Positions 55,849 to 62,662 of a stretch of 64,000 nt of DNA are shown here, piece by piece. Both the position numbers and the translations under genes were made by a program. Source of the DNA: Bacteroidota bacterium (lineage in GTDB: Bacteria > Bacteroidota > Bacteroidia > Chitinophagales > Chitinophagaceae); NCBI GenBank assembly GCA_947456625.1, contig CANGQJ010000001.1, positions 1 through 64,000 of the forward strand, in the 5' to 3' direction. Below the pieces are notes generated by a model, which had not been told where the DNA came from, ran no database searches, and saw nothing but the letters and a program-made list of their open reading frames with translations. How positions within the stretch are numbered: the stretch's first letter is position 1; each line of letters begins with the position of its first letter.

Positions 55849-56256
55849 ATGTCGTCAAAGAAAGTGGACAGTTTAGTTGTAGAGTTATCGGATAAAATAT
55901 TATTTAATAGCGGAAGTAATGTTTTATCAAAAAAGTCCAAACAAATTATTGCAACTATTGCTGCTTTATTACAAGCGCAACCAGATGTCAACTTTATGAT
56001 TGAAGGCCATACCGATAACAAGTCTTTTAAAAGTAAAAATAATGATAACTGGAGCTTGAGTGCAAGCCGATCTTCTGCGCTTGCAAGAGTTTTAGAAACA
56101 AAGTATAAGATTAATCCTAAGCGCATAATTGTTGCTGGCCGAAGCCAATATGTTCCAATAGATGATAACAAAACCAAAGCAGGCCGAGCAAACAACCGAC
56201 GAATTAGAATTGTTTTAATGCCATCTATAAAACAAGTGTTGAACTTAGTAAATTAG
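55849..56256 (+). CDS. OmpA-domain protein without signal peptide
   Basis: This 135-residue protein is almost only an OmpA/MotB peptidoglycan-binding domain: SDKILFNSGSNVLSKKSKQI, MIEGHTDN, SLSASRSSALARVL and GRANNRRIRIVL. No signal peptide or membrane helix precedes the domain; an in-frame TAG lies just upstream (55831-55833). A partial protein whose N-terminus was lost, or a cytosolic relic, is possible. Confidence 0.7.
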   Translation: MSSKKVDSLVVELSDKILFNSGSNVLSKKSKQIIATIAALLQAQPDVNFMIEGHTDNKSFKSKNNDNWSLSASRSSALARVLETKYKINPKRIIVAGRSQYVPIDDNKTKAGRANNRRIRIVLMPSIKQVLNLVN

Positions 56257-56277
56257 TAAAAACTTGTAAATTTTAAC

Positions 56278-56285
56278 TAAATTTG
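56278..56285 (+). promoter_or_regulatory. Candidate -7 element upstream of the tail-fibre-like gene
   Basis: TAAATTTG matches the TAnnTTTG consensus exactly and ends 20 bases before the ATG at 56306. A -33 element is not obvious. Confidence 0.38.
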
Positions 56286-56305
56286 AGGTATCACAATAGG
56301 TTAAA

Positions 56306-56968
56306 ATGGTTAGACAGTTTTTATTATTTGTAGGTTTGTTATTATCGCTCACAATGCGTGCGCAAACTGGCATAGGTACAACCACACCTAATGCATCGGC
56401 AAAGTTGGAAATTGCTGCTACCGATAAAGGGCTTTTAATACCAAGAATGACTGTTACGCAAAAGGCTGCAATTGCCTCTCCTGCAAACGGGCTACTCATT
56501 TATCAAACCGATGGTGTAATTGGTTTTTATGTGAATACAGGAACTTCGGGATCGCCAGCTTGGACAAGGATAAACACAGATTGGACAAAAACGGGAAATG
56601 ATATTGCTTATACCGCTGGGAATGTTTCCACAACTGGTGCGTTAACGGGGGGGAATTTGGCAGCTTCCAAATTAAGTGGTTTTGTTTCAAACATTAGCAC
56701 TGAAGCAGCGGGTAGGTCATTAGCACTAACAGATAATGGAAATATATTAAGATTTACTGCAACGAGTGGAGTTACGCTTACACTTCCTGCTTCAGGTATT
56801 CCAGAAGGGTTTAATTGTATGGTTTTGCAAGGGGATGCAGGTCAGATTACATTTTCTGGGACTTTTTATAATAGAAATAGTTTTACAAAAACGGCTGGTA
56901 GGTATTCTATAGTGACTATTTTATATGCAGGTGGTGTTTATATAATTTCTGGAGAAATGAGTAACTAA
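56306..56968 (+). CDS. Tail-fibre-like/surface protein, exported
   Basis: This 220-residue protein has a signal peptide ending MRAQ (residue 19) followed by [16 protein letters not shown] and [20 protein letters not shown]. This opening is common in Bacteroidota surface proteins related to phage tail-fibre collar proteins. A beta-rich tail follows. It lies one base before the LamG gene and is probably co-transcribed, suggesting a two-component surface adhesin. Function is inferred. Confidence 0.68.
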   Translation: MVRQFLLFVGLLLSLTMRAQTGIGTTTPNASAKLEIAATDKGLLIPRMTVTQKAAIASPANGLLIYQTDGVIGFYVNTGTSGSPAWTRINTDWTKTGNDIAYTAGNVSTTGALTGGNLAASKLSGFVSNISTEAAGRSLALTDNGNILRFTATSGVTLTLPASGIPEGFNCMVLQGDAGQITFSGTFYNRNSFTKTAGRYSIVTILYAGGVYIISGEMSN

Positions 56969-56969
56969 T

Positions 56970-58967
56970 ATGAAAAGAATAATTTTTCATATTACATTGT
57001 ATTTATTTTTTTTAAGTATTCAATTAAGCGCGCAAATTTTACCCAATTATTATCCTGTTTTAGAAAGTAATAAAGGAGTTGGGAATATGCAGTTATCATA
57101 CAACTTGTACTCAATCACAAATGGAACAGCAAACCCTGTCGATTCTGCTGGGTTTGATACCTTTATTACGAACAAGGGTACTTTGCAAAAGTATGGATCC
57201 ACATTATTGGCAGTTGAAAAAGGCACCATTAATACAACGTCCAGTACTCAGTACAATGTATTGAATTGGAATAGTAACACACAATTGCAAAATGCAGTTT
57301 TTTCGGGAACTTCACCTTATTCGGGTTATGGTGATTATTTTTCAATTATTGTTAGCGGTTATTTTATTCCAAAAGAAACAGGTAGTTATTCATTTACAAT
57401 AGAGGCAGATGATAATGATGAGCTTGTAGTAAACAATAAATCTATTATTGCTCAATACGTTTTAGCTGGACATGGGCCTTCGGCAATTGGAACGCATACA
57501 GGATCTATTTCCTTAATTGCTGGAGTAAAATATCCAATAAGAGTTAGGATGCAAGAAGCTACAGTTGGTGAAGAATTGAATGTTTTTTGGCAAAAACCTT
57601 CTGAGCAAAGTGCAGGAGTTTGGTATCAAGATGTAGAGGAACTTTCCTCTTTAAATATTATAAACTTAGGTCTTATTCAGAGGTTGGATTTTAATAATTT
57701 TTATACTTTTCCATTAACGGGTACTAAGGCCTATGATATTTTAAATAATGAACATGGTACTATTACGGGTCCTGTATTTAATGCAAAAGTGAATAGTATG
57801 CCTAGTCCCTCATTATATTTTAATGGAAATGGTCAATACATTGATTTTGGAACCAGTCCTACTAGCTTTCCAACAGGTGATATGTCCGCAAGTGTTTGGA
57901 TTAATTTCTCACAACTAAATAATGCGAGTTGGAATATATTTATGACAAAATGGTTTAATGGTAATGCTGGCAGTCCTTCTGATTTTCACTATTCAGTAAA
58001 GTACAATGGCAGTAATTATAGACAAAACTTATATACCACTACTTCTAGTGATAATTATGGTCTTAGTACTATTTACCCAAATACATGGTATAATTTAGGG
58101 TTTACGTTAACAAATGGTGGAGCGTTACAATTGTATCTTAATGGTTTGACAGACGGCAATCCGGTAAGTCCAGTAAGTAGAACAAATGGCACTTCAAATT
58201 ATTATTTAGGCGATCCAAGACCCGGTAGTACTTCCTGTTTTACTGGATATATTGGTGATGTAAGTATTTATAATCGTGCATTGTCTGCATCTGAAATGTG
58301 GTCCAATTACAATGCAACAAAAAATAATTTCAGCTCTATTATACAAAATGGTTTAGTGATGAACTTGATCAATCCTCCAAGTTCAGGAACTACGTGGACG
58401 GATGCTTCTGGGAATGGAAATAATGTTACAATTAATGGTTCTCCAACTTATACAACAAACAATGGGGGAGGATATACTACATCATCTACTTCTTATATTT
58501 CTACAGGATATAATTTGCCAAGTGCATTTACTGTAAGTATTGCTGCTTCATTTAATCCCAGTTCCTATTGGGCCACCATTTGGGGGAATGAATCTTGGAA
58601 TGCAGGCAAAGGATATATAGCTTATCTAGGATCAAGTACTGCATTAAATTTTGGAAGTCCTTCTGGGACTGCTTACTTCACTATTTCAGGTTTAAGTACG
58701 ATTCATATTTGGGACTTTGTAGTCAATGGAACAAGTTATGTTTTATATAAAGATGGTGTAAGTTTTAGCACGGGTACCATTACTGCGCCATCTGGAGGAT
58801 TAAGTACTACAGGACTTTATTTTGGAGCTAGGCATAGTAATGCTGGAACTTCATTTACAGATGCTTGTCCTGGTACTTATTACAGTATGAGGGTGTATAA
58901 CAGAAATTTAAGTGCATCCGAGATTACTACCAATTTTAATGCATTAAGAGGTTTTTATGGATTGTAA
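56970..58967 (+). CDS. Surface protein with PA14-like and two LamG-like (concanavalin-fold) domains
   Basis: This 665-residue exported protein has a signal peptide ending IQLSAQ (residue 22). An N-terminal PA14/GLEYA-like carbohydrate-binding region (about 80-215) is indicated by IPKETGSYSFTIEADDNDEL. Two LamG-like domains follow (about 240-445 and 465-660), each ending in a YNRALSASEM or YNRNLSASEI strand. No type IX secretion C-terminal domain is visible. It likely binds polysaccharide. The ATG follows the previous stop by one base. Confidence 0.75.
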   Translation: MKRIIFHITLYLFFLSIQLSAQILPNYYPVLESNKGVGNMQLSYNLYSITNGTANPVDSAGFDTFITNKGTLQKYGSTLLAVEKGTINTTSSTQYNVLNWNSNTQLQNAVFSGTSPYSGYGDYFSIIVSGYFIPKETGSYSFTIEADDNDELVVNNKSIIAQYVLAGHGPSAIGTHTGSISLIAGVKYPIRVRMQEATVGEELNVFWQKPSEQSAGVWYQDVEELSSLNIINLGLIQRLDFNNFYTFPLTGTKAYDILNNEHGTITGPVFNAKVNSMPSPSLYFNGNGQYIDFGTSPTSFPTGDMSASVWINFSQLNNASWNIFMTKWFNGNAGSPSDFHYSVKYNGSNYRQNLYTTTSSDNYGLSTIYPNTWYNLGFTLTNGGALQLYLNGLTDGNPVSPVSRTNGTSNYYLGDPRPGSTSCFTGYIGDVSIYNRALSASEMWSNYNATKNNFSSIIQNGLVMNLINPPSSGTTWTDASGNGNNVTINGSPTYTTNNGGGYTTSSTSYISTGYNLPSAFTVSIAASFNPSSYWATIWGNESWNAGKGYIAYLGSSTALNFGSPSGTAYFTISGLSTIHIWDFVVNGTSYVLYKDGVSFSTGTITAPSGGLSTTGLYFGARHSNAGTSFTDACPGTYYSMRVYNRNLSASEITTNFNALRGFYGL

Positions 58968-59000
58968 GAAATGAAATTTACTGAATTTAAAATATACTTT

Positions 59001-60776
59001 ATGAAACGTATTGGATGGTTTAAAATAGTTGCCATTAATTTTGTTTTCACTTTTTTGTGTTTAGCTTTTAATGCATCGGCACAACAAGTCAAAAATAACT
59101 TGTACAAACAAACAAGTGAAATGGCTGATATCATGATTCAATATGATGCAGATAAGGCAAGTGTTATGCGTTTTTATTCCGTAGCAAGTAAACAAGAAGA
59201 GAGAGACTATGGATATAACTCCCCTGAGCGCCGTAAAAGGTTATTAAGTTTAATAGAGGATTACCAAAAGCAAATGCAAAAACTTGATTTTGCATCCATG
59301 AATATTAATGGTAAAGTAGATTATATTTTATTTAAGCGAAATTTAGAAGATCAAACCTATCAACTAAAGGAGGAGCAAAACAAATACGATCGCATTGTAA
59401 AATATCTGCCATTTTCGGATCGGATATATACATTGGAAATTCCTCGTAGACGCGGAATTGCAATAGAGGGTCAAGAAGTTGCTAAAGAATTAAACTCAAT
59501 CAATAAAGAAATTTATAAGTCTATAGTTAATTTAAAAACAGCAGATAGTATTGAGCAAACAATGGCCGATTATACCGCTACTGCTATTAAGGGCTTACAG
59601 AGTAGTTTAAAAAATTATTATAGTTTTTACAATGGGTATGATCCATTATTTACATGGTGGGTACCTAAAACATACACAGCTACAGATAGTTTGTTAAACA
59701 TGTATGCAGTTGCTATTAGGAAAAAAGGAAAATTGGTTTCTTATCAAAAGGATGATGGCAGTGGCATAGTTGGTAAACCCATTGGAAGAGAGGAGTTAAT
59801 AAGACAATTAAAATTGGAATTTATTCCCTACACCCCCGAAGAATTATTTGAAATTGCCAATAAAGAGTTTGCTTGGTGTGATGCAGAATTATTAAAGGCT
59901 TCACGCGAAATGGGTTTTGGAGATAATTGGAAAGCAGCACAAGAAAAAGTAAAAAACACCTATGTAGCGCCAGGAAAACAACCCGAGGCTATGTTTGATT
60001 TATACAATCAGTCGGTTGACTTTTTAAAACAGCATGACTTACTAACTATACCACCCATTGCGGAAGAAACCTGGAATATGTACATGATGTCTCCAGAGCG
60101 TCAGTTGGTGAGCCCCTTTTTTTTAGGAGGTGAAACATTACTTATTGCGTATCCAACCAATACCATGGATTATGACGATAAAATGATGAGTATGCGAGGT
60201 AATAATCCAAATTTCTCAAGATCTACCGTACATCATGAACTAATTGCTGGACACCATTTGCAAGGTTTTATGGCGGACAGATACAAGCCTTATCGAAATT
60301 TTAATACCCCTTTTTGGAACGAAGGAAACTCCTTGTATTGGGAATTGCTTTTATGGGATTTAAAATTTCCAACAACACCAGAGCAAAGAATTGGGATGTT
60401 GTTTTGGAGAATGCATCGTTGTGCAAGAATTATGTTTTCTTTAAATTATCATTTAGGAAAATGGACGCCACAACAATGTATTGATTATTTAGTGGACCGT
60501 GTTGGACATGAACGCGCCAATGCCGAAGGGGAAGTGCGCCGTTCCTTTACAGGTGGCTATGGCCCATTGTATCAATTGGCATATATGGTAGGAGGCTTAC
60601 AATTTTATGCTTTAAAAAAGGAATTAGTAGACACCAAAAAAATGACGCTTAAACAATACCATGATGCTATTTTACACGAAAATGCAATGCCACTAGAAAT
60701 GCTTAGAGCAATTTTAACAAAACAAGCTGTTACAAGTGATTTTAAAACGAGTTGGAAGTTTTACGATAAAAATTAA
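59001..60776 (+). CDS. DUF885 family metallopeptidase-like protein, exported
   Basis: From ATG 59001 the protein has 591 residues and a signal peptide ending NASAQ; ATG 58971 would add ten residues before it. The DUF885 zinc motif HHELIAGHHLQ is near residue 415 and FWNEGNSLYWELLLWDL near 440. Family members are thought to be zinc-dependent peptidases or hydrolases. It is the last gene before the island boundary. Confidence 0.8.
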   Translation: MKRIGWFKIVAINFVFTFLCLAFNASAQQVKNNLYKQTSEMADIMIQYDADKASVMRFYSVASKQEERDYGYNSPERRKRLLSLIEDYQKQMQKLDFASMNINGKVDYILFKRNLEDQTYQLKEEQNKYDRIVKYLPFSDRIYTLEIPRRRGIAIEGQEVAKELNSINKEIYKSIVNLKTADSIEQTMADYTATAIKGLQSSLKNYYSFYNGYDPLFTWWVPKTYTATDSLLNMYAVAIRKKGKLVSYQKDDGSGIVGKPIGREELIRQLKLEFIPYTPEELFEIANKEFAWCDAELLKASREMGFGDNWKAAQEKVKNTYVAPGKQPEAMFDLYNQSVDFLKQHDLLTIPPIAEETWNMYMMSPERQLVSPFFLGGETLLIAYPTNTMDYDDKMMSMRGNNPNFSRSTVHHELIAGHHLQGFMADRYKPYRNFNTPFWNEGNSLYWELLLWDLKFPTTPEQRIGMLFWRMHRCARIMFSLNYHLGKWTPQQCIDYLVDRVGHERANAEGEVRRSFTGGYGPLYQLAYMVGGLQFYALKKELVDTKKMTLKQYHDAILHENAMPLEMLRAILTKQAVTSDFKTSWKFYDKN

Positions 60777-60934
60777 TGGATTGAATTAAGGGATTGTCGG
60801 CTCCACTGCGTTACGCCGACTTCCCTCCGCATTGATCTAACCCAAAGCTCCTTAAAGCAACACTTCGTGTTGCTTTTGCTTTTTTATGCTCATCCGCTCA
60901 ATCAAGCAAGCTTGTTTCGCGGCTTCGCATAAAA
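60777..60934. other. Hairpin-rich intergenic stretch at the chromosome edge
   Basis: No gene is seen. It holds a GTCGGC / GCCGAC stem (60796-60801 with 60815-60820), the terminator at 60854-60876, and a 10-bp inverted pair TTTTTTATGC / GCATAAAAAA (60880-60889 with 60927-60936). An inner CCGC / GCGG pair (60894-60897 with 60919-60922) lies between its arms. It is visibly less AT-rich than the genes around it. Confidence 0.6.
60854..60876 (+). terminator. Terminator of the DUF885 gene
   Basis: A perfect 10-bp stem AAAGCAACAC / GTGTTGCTTT with a TTC loop is followed by T-rich sequence. It lies 77 bases after the stop. Confidence 0.88.
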
Positions 60935-60960
60935 AAAGCCCCGACTTGCGTCGGAGCTTT
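60935..60960 (-). terminator. Terminator belonging to the former tRNA gene
   Basis: On the minus strand the stem CCGAC / GTCGG with outer AAAGC / GCTTT pairs and a TTGC loop is followed by a T-run. It lies directly beyond the tRNA 3' end remnant at 60961-60977, as expected for a tRNA terminator. Confidence 0.8.
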
Positions 60961-60977
60961 GTGATCCCGCTGGGATT
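60961..60977 (-). other. Displaced tRNA 3' end, probable attachment-site remnant
   Basis: The minus-strand sequence AATCCCAGCGGGATCAC reads as the end of a T-loop, the 3' T-stem strand (CCCAG), the 3' acceptor strand (CGGGATC) and discriminator A of a tRNA. The rest of the tRNA is absent: homology ends inside the T-loop. Integrating elements at tRNA 3' ends leave exactly such a fragment at the far junction. Alternative: a chance 5-bp palindrome (ATCCC / GGGAT) is also present within it. Confidence 0.6.
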
Positions 60978-61083
60978 AATTCTTTTCTCGTAATGTCTTG
61001 AAAATGTCCTCAAATGACCATAATATAACGATTAACCTATTATACATCCCAAATCAGGAGACATAGTAAGACATTTAATCCAA

Positions 61084-61737
61084 TCAACTTGCTAATGATT
61101 CTGCTAAAGACCTATTATGATTTGAGGATAATCCAAGTTTCTTAATTTTGGTAATTGTATTGGGATGTAACCCCACTATTTTAGAGACTTCTGAATTTTT
61201 ATAACCTTTTTTCAGAAAACCCAAAGCTGCCTTGTTTTTTGATTTAGAAAGAAAATCAAGGACGTCTTCATTACTTCCTATTTTTCTTCCTAAGTATACA
61301 TTTTTCTTCAACTTGGCTAATTCAATCCCTTCTCTTTGAGCGTTTTTTATCAAATTTCGATTCATTTCAGCAATTACTGACATAAACGCAATACACATTT
61401 TTGATATGGGGTTCTCTGTACCATCTGTATTTAAAGTTGAAAGACCTTGTTCTATGAAATGGACAGGAATTTTTCTCTCAACCATAAAATGAAGAAAATC
61501 AACAATTCCCTTTAAATCTCTACCGCATCTGTCGATTTGCCAGAAAGATACAGAACCTACTAAATCAAGTGTTATAAGTTTTAATAGTTCTTTCCCCCCC
61601 GGCCTTTCAAATAAAGCAACAGCGCCCGAAATTCTATCCTCAATCACTTTGTCATATTGGTCTTCTTGTACTCTTTGTCTTTCAGGATTTTGCTCAAATG
61701 AGGAAACCCTCACATAAAGTATATTCAATTTTTTCAT
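61084..61737 (-). CDS. Small serine recombinase (resolvase/invertase family)
   Basis: Read from ATG 61737 this is a 217-residue protein; an in-frame ATG at 61833 adds 32 residues without family resemblance. The N-terminal catalytic domain has YVRVSSFEQ (catalytic S12, R10), DRISGAVALFERPGG and SFWQIDRCGRDLKGIV. MCIAFMSVIAEMNRNLIKNA is the E-helix and a C-terminal helix-turn-helix lies near 175-205 (SEVSKIVGLHPNTITKIKK). It should cut and rejoin DNA at paired sites, as an invertase or resolvase. It is not a tyrosine integrase. A seven-G run occurs inside the gene. Confidence 0.88.
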   Translation of the reverse strand: MKKLNILYVRVSSFEQNPERQRVQEDQYDKVIEDRISGAVALFERPGGKELLKLITLDLVGSVSFWQIDRCGRDLKGIVDFLHFMVERKIPVHFIEQGLSTLNTDGTENPISKMCIAFMSVIAEMNRNLIKNAQREGIELAKLKKNVYLGRKIGSNEDVLDFLSKSKNKAALGFLKKGYKNSEVSKIVGLHPNTITKIKKLGLSSNHNRSLAESLAS

Positions 61738-61865
61738 AAAATTAGACTTATTAGTATTTGAACCTAAAATTATGAAGAAAGTGCCTAAATGCCGCCTAAA
61801 CAAAGGTTTTTGGTAATTTTTTAGTCTCCTCAATTAAAGTATAATCTAAAAATGTGAGAAAAGAA

Positions 61866-61889
61866 AAATTCACCCGATCGGGTGAATTT
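61866..61889 (-). terminator. Palindromic terminator with GATC at its centre
   Basis: A 10-bp perfect inverted repeat AAATTCACCC / GGGTGAATTT flanks the tetranucleotide GATC (61876-61879). On the minus strand it is followed by TTTCTTTTC, so it can end the 61950-62249 transcript. The loop is a Sau3AI recognition sequence. Confidence 0.78.
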
Positions 61890-61949
61890 GTTTGGCACAG
61901 ATTATAAAGGGAGAATTATAAATCTTATATGGGAATTAAAATATTTGAA

Positions 61950-62240
61950 CTAATTCTCTCCTAAATAAGGATATTCAAGTTCACTATCAATTTGAAGATA
62001 TTGTGAGTCAATATGATATTGGTCTAAAAAATATGACAGGAATTGAGAAAGGTGAGTTATTTCACCACTAAATCCAATAACATTACTATCTACATTATTA
62101 ATATCAAGTAATTTTTTAAAATGTCTTTCAAGGTACATTACAGAAGGTTTTGTTCTGTCTAAATCATTTAATTTTAAATCCTTTTCAATTTTGAAAAGTA
62201 CACCTTCTTTATCACTAACCTTTTTAAATGTATTTCCCAT
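61950..62240 (-). CDS. Hypothetical acidic protein in the island
   Basis: This is a 96-residue protein read from ATG 62240 (MGNTFKKVSDKEG); the earlier TTG at 62249 is also in frame. I do not recognise it. It is soluble, charged and has SVMYLERHFKKLLDI and LSQFLSYFLDQYHIDSQYL helices. It overlaps the 52-residue gene upstream (62224-62240), so the pair may be translationally coupled. A terminator follows. Confidence 0.55.
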   Translation of the reverse strand: MGNTFKKVSDKEGVLFKIEKDLKLNDLDRTKPSVMYLERHFKKLLDINNVDSNVIGFSGEITHLSQFLSYFLDQYHIDSQYLQIDSELEYPYLGEN

Positions 62241-62382
62241 TTGATTCAAGTATTTGAGTAATATTATTTTTAGTCTTATCTATTATCATTTTTAACTGAG
62301 CCTCGGTAACAAGAATTTTTACAGGTCTTTTAGGTTGGGGTTTCTCCTCTTTTTGTTGTTTTATAATTGACATTAATCTCAT
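62224..62382 (-). CDS. Small hypothetical protein (52 residues)
   Basis: This short frame runs from ATG 62382 to TAA 62224-62226. It encodes a basic protein beginning MRLMSIIKQQKEEKPQPKRP, followed by VKILVTEAQLKMIIDKTK. It overlaps the next gene by 17 bases in another frame. The start is preceded by A/T-rich leader and the frame is the only open one here. Function unknown. Confidence 0.42.
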   Translation of the reverse strand: MRLMSIIKQQKEEKPQPKRPVKILVTEAQLKMIIDKTKNNITQILESNGKYI

Positions 62383-62662
62383 TTTATTAAGTGTTTACTA
62401 TAAATACTAAAAAAATGACCTTAGTTCACGAAAGGAAGGGTTTCCCACGAAATATATTTCAACAAATTATATTAGATTCAGAAATAAAAAACTCCCGATT
62501 TCGATGTTGAAAACTGAAATTTTATTGGGATTTTGAAGATGTGGAAAGTTGAAAATGGGTTTTTTATCCTATCAATTTGTTACGATAGAAATGGTTCAAA
62601 AAAGTACCGATTTTGATACTAAAAACCCAATAAAAGTCTTGATTTAAAGAAATTAAAATATA
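62383..62662. other. Non-coding stretch between the nuclease and the small genes
   Basis: No supported gene. It holds a 28-bp imperfect direct repeat (62486-62513 and 62598-62625) and a 10-bp inverted repeat TTTTATTGGG / CCCAATAAAA (62520-62529 with 62626-62635). It probably carries the promoter for the small genes on the minus strand. Confidence 0.55.
62486..62625. repeat. Pair of 28-bp imperfect direct repeats
   Basis: Copies at 62486-62513 and 62598-62625 agree at 22 of 28 positions and start 112 bases apart. On the minus strand each has the core ATCNAAATCGG and ends in TTTTTT. Only two copies exist in view. Confidence 0.6.

Noticed and set aside
55815..55892. Frameshifted N-terminus of the OmpA gene
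   Set aside because: The short ATG 55815 frame shows no OmpA-like or signal-peptide features, so a simple frameshift cannot be supported.
61084..61737. Serine recombinase as the integrase that used the tRNA site
   Set aside because: tRNA 3'-end integration is typical of tyrosine recombinases; this protein is invertase/resolvase-sized, so the integrase is expected elsewhere in the island.
62486..62625. CRISPR array
   Set aside because: Only two imperfect copies with 84 bases between them; no spacers of uniform size and no cas genes.
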